64,000 nt of DNA from Sorghum bicolor (taxonomy: Eukaryota > Streptophyta > Magnoliopsida > Poales > Poaceae), in the NCBI RefSeq assembly GCF_000003195.3, contig NC_012877.2, forward strand, positions 12,069,106 through 12,133,105, read 5' to 3'. The notes beneath the pieces are model-generated. The model searched no databases and had not been told where the DNA came from. It saw nothing but the letters and a program-made list of their open reading frames with translations. This document shows positions 42,656 through 54,170 of the stretch, one piece after another. A program made the translations under genes and the position numbers. The number at the start of each line of letters is the position of its first letter. Within the stretch, counting starts at the first letter, position 1.

Positions 42656-42968
42656 TTCACTTTAAGACATTTGGATTCAGCAAAGGAGATGAGCATGTCT
42701 TTTAGGCATCTCAACTGATCAACATCCCCTTGCATAAAAATTATGAGGGTGTCATCCGTGTATTGCATGATGAGGAAGTCCTACTCACTCTACAGAGGAA
42801 TTGGAAGATGCAGATGGCCATGGTTGTTGGCCGAGAGTTGAGTAAAATTTGAAGGAAGTCAGCAACAACCAATGCAACACAAAAAACAGAGGTGAGAGTG
42901 GTGCTGAACTCCTCTATGACAACAAAAAACTTTATGAGGCACCTCATTGAGTATGGTAGCTGATGTCC
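42656..42968 (-). mobile_element. L1-type LINE, reverse transcriptase core piece
   Basis: Minus-strand frames give VVADFLQILLN, then QYTDDTLIIFMQGD with the YxDD catalytic motif, then ISFAESKCLKVNF, a plant L1 reverse transcriptase. A frameshift lies at about 42,780. It runs straight into the copia target site and continues at 38660. Confidence 0.85.
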
Positions 42969-43338
42969 CTGAATGAATAATAAGTTTCATCCAAGTTAGT
43001 CATTTAGGTGTGAATCCCCTTACTTTCCATAATTTGTGTTATTACTTCATGCTCAACTTTAATCAAGGTTAAGGATGATCGATTCTTTCATCTTGGATGG
43101 TTCTATGTTTTATAAAACCATATTGGCTCTAATCTTGTTTGTTCATTCCTGTTGATTAACACGTACTTGAATTCATTTTGAACTTCTCCTAATTTTGTTA
43201 TCTCATTACATTGCAACTGTACGCTCTGATTATTTGACTACCAACACATAATAACAACAACAAAAAAAAGAACAATAAAACTACTTAGAGTCTAGTACAC
43301 CGTCACATGAACACAAAAGAGAGAAGTTTCAGCAAATG
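42969..43338. other. Intergenic region, 3' side of the GT47 gene
   Basis: AT-rich, no gene seen. It may hold the 3' untranslated region of the GT47 gene; TTTTATTGTT on the minus strand at about 43,270 is a weak poly(A)-type signal. Confidence 0.4.
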
Positions 43339-45008
43339 TCACGAATCGAAATCCTCATCCCTGTCGTCGCCCTTCCATATCAAATTCTCTCCATTCTTGA
43401 TCCTCCTCATCCTTGCTATCATCTCGTCAATGGTGATGTCGAACGCATCCCTCATCTCCCCCTCGAACCTCACCCTGGGGTCCTTGTACAGGAACCTCGG
43501 CATCATCTTGATCACCTCCTCCCTCATGGCGGCGACCTCCTCATCTGTGTACCTACTCAGCTCCTCCTCGATGTCCACTCTCCCTTCCAGCACGTCTTTG
43601 GAGTTGATGAGCACGTAGTACCGGCGGCCGTCGCCGTCGCTCCTGCCCGGCTCTGGCTCGTGCCAGCGGTACTGCGCCTTGAGCGTGGACGGGCGGTGGA
43701 AGAAGACGGGGATGCAGCCGGCCATGACGCTGTCGATGGACGAGCGGCGCGCGAAGGAGTCCCCGCGCGGCTGCAGGCAGAAGCGCGCGGAGGTGAAGAG
43801 GGAGACGAGCTTCCGCGGCGACCGGCAGGTGATGCTGCCCTCGAGGCCGTGGCTGCAGTCCAGCATCCCGCACCGGCCGCGCCGCGCCGCGGCGTCGCAC
43901 ACGTCGAAGACGCGGTCGCGGATGGCCAGCTGCCCCTTCATACGCCGCGCGCCGGCGAACGCGAACAGGAACGGCCGCGGCGCGCCCCGCGCGCGCGCCT
44001 GCCACGCGGCCACCTCGCCGGCCGATGACGGGTGGAAGTAGCTTGGGTACGGCACGGCGATGTCACGCGGCGCCCAGATGTTGGACTCGTAGGTGAGCAC
44101 CGTCATGTTGCGGGACTCCGGCTGGCCGAGGAAGTTGTTGCCGCACCCTTCGTCGCCGCCGCCGGCGCCGGGCTCCCGCCGGAACATCCACGTTGTCTTG
44201 GCGGCCACCATGAAGTGGTCGCGCCCGCCGAGCGCCGCCCACGTGGGCTGCGACGACAGCCACCGCAGGAACGCCTCCGACGGGCCGTCGCGTACCGTGG
44301 TGTTGAACCCGCACAGGTGCTGGTGCAGCTCCAGCGCCGGGTAGTACGGCACGTACACCGCCGTCGCCGCTGCCGGGTCGTCGGTGAGGCACTCGTACCG
44401 CCGCATCCAGTTGTGGAAGATCACCTCCAGCGAGTACTGGTCCGTGCTGTACCTGCGGTAACACATATACATCCGTGACTGAGTACAACCACTCTGTCCG
44501 GTCTCACTCTCAAGAACTGAAAACCATCACTGATGTGTGTCAAAGCTTACCATCCGGTGCTGGGGATGATATCTGTGTCGCCGTCGCTGCTGCCATTGCC
44601 GGCGACGGGGCCAATCTCGGGGCCAAGCCCGGCATTGACCGTGATTGCACACCAGCTCCACATGTCGTCAAACAACGGCGAGCCGGGGACACAGTCCCTG
44701 AGAATATCGAACCGCGACGGCACGTCCAGCATGTAGACATACCGTCCCTCGCATGATGGTGATGACGATGGTGAAGGTGAAGGTGATGCCACCACCGATG
44801 ACGCCGCCGACCGCCGCCTGTTGTCAGCCTCGACGGTCGGGGAGGCAAGGAAGCTTGCATCCAGCGCGATGGGGAGGACGACGAGTGCGGCGGGGCGGGG
44901 TGCTGCAAAGGAGGAGAGCGAGAGGTGGAAGTACTGGAAGTGGAGAAGACATGAGAGGAGCCATGAGCCGAGTATGAGGAGGTAGTAGACGAGGTACTTG
45001 GCTTCCAT
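43339..45008 (-). CDS. GT47 exostosin-family glycosyltransferase, MUR3/KATAMARI1-like
   Basis: Two exons, 45008-44551 and 44452-43339, join across a 98-bp GT-AG intron in the middle of a Trp codon and give 523 residues. ATG 45008 opens a type II membrane protein: short cytosolic end, one membrane segment (about 5-26), a Ser/Pro-rich stem (about 66-85), then the exostosin domain from CEGRYVYML (about 86) to about 470. Family hallmarks are VYVPYYPALE, FLFAFAGARR, FCLQPRGDSFARRSSIDSVM and GCIPVFF. Close relatives add galactose to xyloglucan side chains in the Golgi; grasses have many paralogues and the exact sugar transferred cannot be told. The gene is very GC-rich (over 65% in exon 2), as many grass genes are, and shows no lesion. 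Confidence 0.92.
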
Positions 45009-45758
45009 GTGCAAGGCTGGAAGATGGATGCCTCCCCCAGCTAGCTCCTCGGGGTTTAGTAGGGAGCCTAATGGAGGCTTAAGGTTTTTGAGCTAATAAA
45101 TGCTCCATTTAGTGCACTAGGGTTTTGTGTTGATCCATATTCTTTGTGATCTTTGAGGCTTTGACCTTGAACATAGGCAAAACCAACAGCGGTTCATCTG
45201 TATTATCTTTGATCAATGTACTTAATTAGATGTCCTTTTTTTTGGTAATGTGCTGAGTGCAGATTATAGTAGTCTGACTCTACACCTTTTGCAATGTGAT
45301 TGTTTAGACGATATACTTTCTGAATTCAGTATAAGTAATTTTAGTTTTTTTTCTTAGTACAGTTGTCTAATTTGAATCTAAAATGAGTAAAATAATATTA
45401 ATATATACAGTATTAAGTAGATGCACTACTAAAATATATTTTGTAGTGTATCTAATTAACCTAGTTTAATGAGATTGATTATAAGTTTGAGACAAAAATA
45501 AAAACGACTTAAAATATTGGATCAAATTAAAGGGAGTATTGAACTAATGATCGCGTGTGTGATCTAAGACCACTCGTGTGCAGTATGTTGACAATTTGAC
45601 ATTGGTGCTTGTATATTAGATTACTACTACTAGACTTGTGTGATCTAGGAAAATTCATACAATTCATGCATGATATCGGCGGCATATATCAACCATCGAT
45701 GCTTGAGATATGTACCTGATATATGTGATTTGTTACATATGTATTTGTCCATTATTAT
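45009..45758. other. Upstream region of the GT47 gene
   Basis: AT-rich; no clear TATA box was found near the GT47 start. The sequence AAATTAAAGGGAGTA at about 45,525 resembles a worn Stowaway end, but no partner was found. Confidence 0.4.
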
Positions 45759-45946
45759 CACTACAAAGCTGAGGTGTTCCAACGTGACCTAGAATATTGG
45801 AATTTGGAACTACTTGCACTTCGTTTTCACTGTATTTCCCTTATTATCCTCTATCTTTGGCTGATTTTGCTTGAAAGTTCCTCACTAGGATTTGTAATTT
45901 CCTTGGTAGTTTTAGACACTAAAGCTAATTCGGATTTCTTGTAGTG
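45759..45946. mobile_element. Possible miniature CACTA element
   Basis: The segment begins CACTACAAAGC and ends TTTCTTGTAGTG, so the outer 8 bp (CACTACAA) are inverted repeats of CACTA type. The flanking triplets (TAT and ACA) do not match, so this is only a candidate. Confidence 0.35.
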
Positions 45947-47385
45947 ACATACCTTCATTGTTCAGCATTCTAAACAACATAAGCTACATATCTATGTTCT
46001 CGATACTCAATCACCGAACATACTCCAATGGTGATGTCGAGCAAGGAGGGGGAAAAACTTTGATTTCTCAATGTCGAGCCATTAAGAACTTCTGGGAACT
46101 GTGAAGTGAATATATAAGATAGCGAGACGAACAGCTAATCCAATGTGAACTGTTTCCTTCAGATGCACTTCTTTACTTAGAACAGTGTGCTTATTGTCTC
46201 CTTAAGCTGCACTCGGTTTGGCGCAAAAGAAAAAAAAAAGTTCACTGATGACTTTGTTAGATCCAAAAGAAAAGCCGGGTCCCCTCGAAGACACTACAAT
46301 TAAGAGTTCTAGGCTTCTAGCTTGTGCTGCAACTCTTGGAGTTATATATAATCGATTATATATATGTGGCATCCCTATATTCAATATTCAAATCCCTACA
46401 CCATGCAATTGACTTGATCTGTCGATCAGATTTAGTCATTGAGATTCCCAGTGAGCCTCCCGAGGATCAATGTCAAGATTCCAGTGGCTCTTAAGACGAA
46501 GATTTAAAAAACTGCTTAAAAGTTCTTGTTTCCATACCGATGAGCCCTGGGACGTGATTGAATACTGGGGAGGATTCGATAGGCTCAGGATTGGACCATG
46601 CTCGAGAGAGTCCAACACACACTGTCTTGGATTTTCCCGATCCTCTCGCTCAAGCTGGTTGACCTGCATGCATCAAAGTGTGTATAAGCACCATGGACCT
46701 TTTATAAGTTATCACCGTTTCCTTGCTCCTTGTTTGATGAAATAATTGCATCGACATAAACAAGTAATTTGTTCTCCACTTGCGAATTCACATTCGTTGT
46801 GGATTATTTAATTATTTTGGGCCCAGAGAGCTAGTGACTGGCGAATAGACATGGCAGTAGAGGGACTGGTGAGGTAGTAATAGGGTTTAGGGAAATCAGA
46901 GTCGAGAAGACAAATAATAAAGTAGTGGTTCACAATGTCAAGAAGCAAGATAAAAGGAAGTAAACAAAGCTAATTTGGGTGCCCAAAGATTTTATATCAA
47001 CCATGAAAAGCACTAAAAAGGTTTAGATTCCAAAGGAGAAGTAGATTCTATAGAACTTCCAAAGGAGAAGTAGATTCTATAGAACTCGAAGAATTTGAGA
47101 CTTAGCATGCTTAGAATGTATATCAAGAGGATACATCAGATTGGATCATGTCAAACACAATTGGGCTAGTGAAGATTATGGACCTACATTTTGACCCCAT
47201 GTTACGCAACAGATCTAAATTCATATGGTGTTCTAGGCGCTTGCGGAATATTTAATATTATATTTACGCTCATAACTGTTAATAAATATTTCTGACACCG
47301 TTGCCGAGAATACAATTGACATAAAAGATTTAAATTATTAATAGACCACTAGCTTTAGTAGGATTACCATTGCTACATATTGGGT
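45947..47385. other. Intergenic region, no assigned gene
   Basis: No gene is recognised. 46,436-46,745 is open on both strands without known motifs. A short direct duplication built on GAGAAGTAGATTCTATAGAA occurs at about 47,040 and 47,070. Confidence 0.4.
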
Positions 47386-47650
47386 CATCACTGCTGGCAG
47401 CTTTACTGCCGGAATTAGAACAACTGACAGTAATGACCCTTTACTACCGGTTCTAGTATCTGACAACTATCAAATGGCTGTTTTTGTGATAGAACCGGTA
47501 GTGATAACAACAATCACTGCTGGTTTGTGTCTCTAACCGGCAGAGGCTGGTCGTGCGACTATCACTGCTAGCTCAAGCCAAGAACCGACAGTGATTTGGT
47601 GCAATCATTGTCCGTTGGAGGCCAAACCTGATGGTGGTTGAGGCACACTG
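47386..47650. repeat. CACTA-like subterminal repeat remnant
   Basis: Repeated motifs ATCACTGCTGG, ACTACCGGTTCT and AGAACCGGTAGTGAT occur in both orientations, as in subterminal regions of another CACTA family. No terminal CACTA with a target duplication was found. Confidence 0.4.
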
Positions 47651-48600
47651 GTTTTACTTGTTTTTGCTTGTGGGAGCAACCAAGCAAGTCAACACTAAAT
47701 ATTCAACACTAAATAAGCAAGTCTTATAACCATCATTGCTAAAAAATATAGTATGTTTCATGCTTTAGTAATATATAAACACAAAATATTCAATTATGTG
47801 ATTTTTTAGATTAGGAATACTATGGTAGATTTTATTTTTAGTTATACATCAGTTCTACATAGCCCTTTGTTATTAGTAACAAAAATTATGTTTTCTACAT
47901 CTTTGTTAGCAACATTATATCTTGATCTTAGTTAGCAACATTATTTTTATTTATAAATTATTGTTAAGCATTTATTGTGTCCTAGAACTTTGTTAACAAT
48001 ATTATTTCTTGATGATTTATTATTTATATGTTTCTCTAATATATATTTAAATTATTTCTACATGTTAACCTTTTTTAAACATTTGTTGTGTTCTAGAACT
48101 TTGTTAGCAACATTATTTCTTGATAATTTATTATTTATATATTTCTCTAATATATATTATTGAGTGTAATATTTATATGGGGGTTCAATATTTAGTGGAT
48201 ATTTTTTATTATTTTTAGTTACGATGAATGGCGGTGGACTTCCCTAGCCACAGGAACCATGTTTTCACCCTGGCGACCTTCCATTCGTGCTATCGCCGGT
48301 GTGGGCCGTCCCATGTTCCCCGGACCCATTATTAGAATGTAATATTTTAAGTTTTGCGTGCTAATATAATTTTTAAATATATACGTTCATTCATATATGA
48401 TTGTTACATATATCACAGACTATGAAACTGGTTAGGTGGCTAGAGTCAGCATTATGGGAGCTCAGGGTGTGGACATCTTCGAGAACCCTAAACCCTAAAC
48501 CCATGTGCATGATTGGTCATGGATGAAGATACGAGCTTTAATGCAGCATAGTCTGAATGTGCCGCTAGTAAGCGAGAGGCAAGCGACATTCAACAATAGG
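47651..48600. other. AT-rich intergenic region with a 112-bp tandem duplication
   Basis: A block with CTAGAACTTTGTTA and TTATTATTTATAT occurs at about 47,980 and 48,091. A short CCCTAAACCCTAAACCC lies at about 48,484; two units only, so it is not a telomere. The last 5 bp before the gypsy element read GATGT. Confidence 0.45.
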
Positions 48601-48605
48601 GATGT

Positions 48606-50583
48606 TGTAACATCCTAAAAATTAATTTCTAAATTAGTATTTAATTTGGTATAATTATAGGAATTATTTGAGAATTGTTTAGTCAAAATAACAATTTTTG
48701 GAATTATTTAAAATAAACTATAAGGTCTAGAAACATGAACTCCTGCATTCATGCTGGTGCATAATATTTTGATTGATTGTAAGACTAGGTTGTTTGGTTT
48801 AAAAATCAATTTGATAGCAATTTATACAAATTTACAGCTCTGAAAAATATAAAAGAGTTTTTCTTTTATTTATATCCCCTTCACCGAATCTGGCCCAACC
48901 CCAAAAACCCTGGCCCAGCTCCACCCCGCGCTCACCCCTGGCCTTGGGCCGTGGCGGCCCAACTCTCCGCCCCTCGCCCACGACGCGCACGCGGCCCAGT
49001 GGCGCGGCCCGCTCCGCCGCGGACAGCCCACGCGCCCTCCCCCTTCCCCCTCTCACTGCGCGGTAGGGCCCACTTGTCGGCGCTCTCCCTTCCCCTTTCT
49101 CTCTCGCTGCACCGTGGGGCCCGCTTGTCAGCGCCTCCCCTTTCTTCCTCGCTGAGCCGGGAGCGCGCGGCGGCATTCAACGGCATCACTCCCCCCGCCT
49201 TCAAGCTCCGATTGATGGAGGCCATCAATCGTCCATCAAGCCGCCTTGATGCCAGGCTTAATCGCCCGAGCGTTCGCCCCCTCAGTGCCCCTACTCGCCC
49301 TATAAAGCTCGCGGCCGAGCTCCCCTTTCCCCCTTCCGTTCGTTAACCAAGCTCAACCCGCCCCCCCAAATTTTCCGTCCCGAGGGCGCGGCGGACACTG
49401 CGAGCTTGCGCAACGCATTCGCCTGATAATACCGCGGTCGTAGGTACACTCCCCCTCTACCTTTCTTCACATTTTGGTCGAAACCGAGCTCACCGTCGCC
49501 GTTTCTCTCTCCCAGTCCGCCTCGCTCGTGGCCACGCTGCTCGGAGCTTTCCCGGACACTGCGAACGCCTTCAACGGAACCGCGGTACCCCCTCGATGCT
49601 CCCCGTACCTTTAATCGCAAGTTTAGAGCGCTCTAACGCCGAACCCGAGCCTCCCGAGGGCGAGGAAATGGTGCCGCCGCAGGGCCGTCGTCCCGACGTG
49701 CTCTTCGCCCTTTATTTGTGCCCTATCGTGTTCGCCTCGTCGCGCTGGTCATCGTGGTAGTTTTATTTTTGTTTGGCGTGGCCAGGAACGTGTTTCCGGC
49801 GAGCTCCGAGGAGCTCACCTCGTCGGCGGCAATGGCGCCGCCGTGGTCGGCCTCGGCTCAGGCGAGCACCCCCGCCTCCTTCCATCCAGAGCCGTCCGAT
49901 CGGTTTCCAACGACCCAGATTGCATACCCCTTCGGGGTTATGTAACCGGTCCACCGTGGACCATGGACGCGGTCCACGGGCGCTCGATCTGCCGGTCTAC
50001 GCGCACCGTGGTGGACCGAGCCAATCCCAGCGCGCCACGTGCCCCCCTGTCGGCCAGCGACGCGGTCAGCCGCGGACCGCTGGAGATTTTGCACTTTAAC
50101 CCCCCTGTTTCAAGCAAATCAACCACGGTCCAACTTAGTTCAAAAGTATTTCTTTTTTATCCTGTTTTCTTCCGTTTTAAACCCTGTACTTTTATATAAT
50201 AGTGTGTGCAGTCCAGAACCGTTAGAAATTTAGTTTTAATTCTTTTAAATTCATTTTTTATTCAGTTTATTCACAGAAATGCCATTCATTTTGTTTTATG
50301 CATAACTTTCACGTTTTAAGTCCGATTAGAGTGATTCTTTCGCTCATGTGTTCGTAGAAATGCGTAGAGTAGATTTATATACTTTTCAGTCACTGTTTTT
50401 ACTGTTTGGTGTACTGTTCTAACAGAACTCTATTTGTATGCATGTGATGATTGGATTAGATGCTTGATTGGTGTTTGGATCACGAATAGAAGGTGATCAG
50501 GTTGGGGTGGTTGAGGAGCAGTTTGTGGAGCTCTACCAGGAGGAAACTTTTGAGGAAGGCAAGTGTAATATAGGCTTCCTTGT
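48606..50583 (+). repeat. 5' LTR of the gypsy element, 3'-truncated
   Basis: It matches 55746-57726 closely over 1,978 bp, then diverges abruptly after GGCTTCCTTGT. The 1.2-kb remainder present in the 3' LTR (57,727-58,942) is missing. 48,890-50,080 is very GC-rich, which creates long open frames on both strands that I do not regard as genes. TATA-like TATAAAG at about 49,301 may mark the promoter. Confidence 0.88.
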
Positions 50584-51312
50584 CTATTTAATTTTCATAG
50601 AGATGCGAGAGTGTGTTGTTATTTTCTACTGATTGAACAATTGTTATTACGTGAATGCATGTTTGTAATAATGCTTAATGGGTGAGTTGGATTTTTGTCA
50701 TGATTTCAATGATTGTGGGCATATCCGCAGTCATTTAGATTAGGGCTAAGGTCTAAGGACAATATGAATAAATAGTTGGGTTCACTTATATCTTGCTGTC
50801 CACCCATGTTTTTCTCTCGGAGCAGTCTGCCTTCAGATTTGTATATCCCGAGTACTGAATGGTCTAAAAATACAAGAAATTTATGGAATAAAATAGACTT
50901 CTATATCTTTCATTTGGCTCTGGAACCACCTCAATATCTGTTACCGTTTGAGAGATAAAATTGTTACAAGGTGACCTCTCTGCGCAGTCAGAAATTTCAG
51001 AACAGTAAAAGTTGTCACTTGTTTTTACCTATGTAAACGCCAGAATTTGAGAAAACGATCTGAATGAAATTTCCAAGCTTTCCAGAAAGTTAAATTCCGC
51101 AGCCAGACGTTGAACAGAGAAAAAGATATGTTTGTTTTACCTCACTGTAGTTTTAGTGAGGACAGCAGAAAAATACACAGAATGCATACTACCTTGTACT
51201 CACAACATATGTAATCCCGTACTTGATCAGATGGTATAAATTCCAGCATGTTATATCTCTTGAAAATTAAGTATCTTGGACATATGAGACTCATATTATG
51301 TATCTGGTACAG
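50584..51312 (+). other. Gypsy leader remnant without a visible primer-binding site
   Basis: Non-coding sequence between the LTR break and gag. The TGGTATCAGAGC-type site expected just after the LTR was not found, which fits one deletion removing the LTR end and the primer site. Confidence 0.6.
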
Positions 51313-52350
51313 ATGGCCAACACTAGGAGGAACAGGAGGGGTGAGGACTTGCCACCACCACCACCACCCCCTACTATGGAGCAGCTGATGATGATGCAAG
51401 CACAACTACTGCAGCAGCTGGCTCAGAATATGCAGAACAATGGAAATGGAAATGGAAACGCACCTCCTCATGTTAGGGACAAGAGAGGAGAATTCCTGAA
51501 GGGACATCCACCTGTTTTCAAACACTCCACCGACCCTCTCGAAGCTGATGACTGGCTTCGTGCTATTGAAAGACAACTGGAGATTGCACAGTGTGATGAC
51601 AGAGAGAAAATGTTGTATGCAGCAGGGCAATTGCAAGGGGCTGCACTTGATTGGTGGGATTCTTTCCGTTTTGTCCGTACAGATGCTGACCCCATAACCT
51701 GGATGGAATTCCGTAATGCTTTCCGCTCTCACCATGTTCCTGCTGGGCTAATGAAACTGAAAAAAGAAGGAATTTCTCTCCCTCAAGCAAGGAGGTATGT
51801 CCGTTGCAGAATATCGTGACAAGTTCATACAATTGTCACGATATGCTCCCACAGAAGTGGAGAACGATGAAAAGAGGCAGGAACTATTCATGGAAGGTCT
51901 GAATGATGGGCTCCAGTAGCAACTGCTATCCCACACTTTTGCAAGCTTTCAGTATCTGGTGGACAAGGCCTTGGTGATTGAAAACAAACGCCGTCAGATG
52001 GAAGATAAGAAAAGGAAGTTCCAAGGACAACAGTCAGGAAACAACACGCGTACTCGTACCAATCCCCAGCAAGCTTATCCACAACAACGCTATTAGGGTC
52101 AGTCAAGCCTGGTCAATCGTAACCAGCAGCCACAATGTGCACAGCAGCAGCAGCAGCAGTACAGAGCTCCTAACCAACGTCAGCAGCCAGTCAATAGTGC
52201 TCCCGTAAAAACAAATGTTCCCAATGCTCCACCAAAGAATGGTGCACCAAAAGCACCAAATGCCAACAATGATAACAAATGTTACAGCTGTGGTGAGCCG
52301 GGACATTACTCCAATAGGTGCCCCAAGAAGATGGCTCAGAACAATATCAG
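51313..52350 (+). pseudogene. Gypsy gag with zinc knuckle
   Basis: From ATG 51313 the product begins MANTRRNRRGEDLPPPPPP, then the retrotransposon gag core (FLKGHPPVFKHS, DWLRAIERQLEI, ALDWWDSF). A one-base indel at about 51,770 shifts the frame; it continues with VAEYRDKFIQLSRYAP. TAG stops follow at about 51,918 and 52,096. A CCHC knuckle (CYSCGEPGHYSNRC) lies at about 52,279-52,320. Confidence 0.85.
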
Positions 52351-54170
52351 AGAAAGGGTAAATCATGTGACAGTCGAGGCGGCACAGGTGGGACCAGACG
52401 TGATGCTCGGTATGTTTCCAGTTAACTCAAGCCCCGCTACAGTTTTATTCGATTCCGGTGCATCACATTCCTTTATTGCTCAGTCATTTGTCAAGAAATA
52501 TGATATACCCGTGATTGCTATGAAAAATTCCATGATAGTTAGCTCACCTAGGGCAGAAATGCAAGCTACTCTTAGATGCCCTCTAGTGAACATCACCTTA
52601 AGGGGGGTAGAGTTTACAGTTAGCCTAGTGGTTTTGAAAACTTCTGTTATTGATGTTATCTTGGGTATGGAATGGTTGAAATAGAGAAAGGCAGTTATAC
52701 AATGTGATAGTAAAACAGTTCAGTTAATGACACCTTCAGGCCAGGAAATTGAGGTAGAGGTTAGTATGTCAGCTAAACCGTATACACAATTAATCAACTG
52801 AAGGGGACATCAATAGAGGACATACGAATAGTGAATGACTATCCGGACGTATTCCCTAAGGAACTGCCAGGTATGCCACCTGACCGTGACATTGAGTTTA
52901 TAATTGAACTTTTACCTGGAACTGCACCCATAGCTAAAAGACCATATAGAATGGGAGTGAATGAATTAGCAGAACTTAAGAAGCAATTAAGAGAATTGCT
53001 AGATAAGGGGTATGTTCAACCAAGTTCCTCACCTTGGGGAGCACCAGTGTTATTCGTAGAAAAGAAAGATGGGACACAAAGAATGTGTATAGATTACAGA
53101 TCGCTTAATGAGGTTACAATTAAGAACAAGTATCAACTCCCTAGAATCGATGACCTGTTCGACCAGTTGAAAGGAGCTTATGTGTTTTCTAAGATAGACC
53201 TTCGGTCTGGTTATCATCAGTTAAGGATAAGATGATCTGATATCCCTAAAACTGCTTTTGTGACTCGATACGGACTATATGAGTTTACAGTCATGTCCTT
53301 TGGCTTGACAAATGCACCTGCCTACTTTATGTATTTGATGAACAAAGTATTTATGGAATACCTTGACAAGTTTGTGGTTGTGTTCATTGATGACATACTT
53401 GTTTTCTCTAAGAATGAGATAGAACATGAGAAACACTTGAGATTGGTGCTGCAGAAGCTTAGGGAACATCAACTCTATGCTAAGCTTAGTAAGTGTGAAT
53501 TTTGGTTAAAAGAGGTATCTTTTCTTGGGCACATCATCTCTAACGGAGGGGTAGCAGTGGACCCGAAAAAGGTTTAGGATGTGCTAAGCTGGAAACCACC
53601 TAAAGATGTGAGTGAAATTAGGAGTTTCCTTGGAATGGCCGGGTACTATAGAAGATTCATTGAGGGTTTCTCTAAGTTAGCCAAACCAATGACTGCTTTG
53701 TTAGAAAAGAATGCTAACTTTATATGGTCTAAAGAGTGCCAGGCTAGTTTCGAAGAGTTGAAAAAGAGACTGACTTCTGCCCCCGTACTCATCTTACCTG
53801 ATATCACTAAGAGTTTCTCTATCTACTGTGATGCCTCTTGGCAAGGTCTTGGTTGTGTGCTGATGCAAGAGGGCAGAGTTGTGGCCTATGCCTCTAGACA
53901 TTTGAGGAAACACGAATTGAACTACCCGACCCATGATTTGGAGTTAGCGGCTGTGGTGCACGCTCTGAAAATATGGAGACACTATCTAATCGGTCATAAA
54001 TGTGAGATCTATACAGATCATAAGAGTTTGAAATATATCTTCACCTAGTCTGATTTGAACTGAAGGCAACGAAGGTGGTTGGAACTGATTAAGGACTATG
54101 ACCTGGAAGTACACTATCACCCGGGTAAGCTAATGTAGTGGTAGATGCCCTAAGTAGAAAGAGCTATGTT
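52351..54170 (+). pseudogene. Gypsy pol: protease, reverse transcriptase, RNase H
   Basis: Protease: LFDSGASHSFI at about 52,447 and DVILGMEWL near 52,670. Reverse transcriptase: from about 52,831 ([34 protein letters not shown]) to the catalytic FIDDILVFS at about 53,390. RNase [46 protein letters not shown]. Stops at 52,682, 53,233 (CGA to TGA), 53,575 and 54,046 show it is dead, though the catalytic motifs remain readable. Confidence 0.9.

Noticed and set aside
43336..44478. Plus-strand frames of up to 230 residues opposite the GT47 gene
   Set aside because: High GC content keeps the antisense frames open; the minus strand carries clear exostosin motifs and a valid splice junction.
46436..46745. 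Overlapping open frames on both strands as a possible small gene
   Set aside because: No recognised motif, no splice support and no clear promoter; left as unassigned.
48484..48502. Telomere-like CCCTAAACCCTAAACCC
   Set aside because: Only about two units; no array, so an interstitial chance match.
48832..50233. Many 60-130 residue frames in the gypsy LTR, repeated at 55,972-57,376
   Set aside because: They recur in both LTRs on both strands, have no known domain and fit composition-driven open frames.
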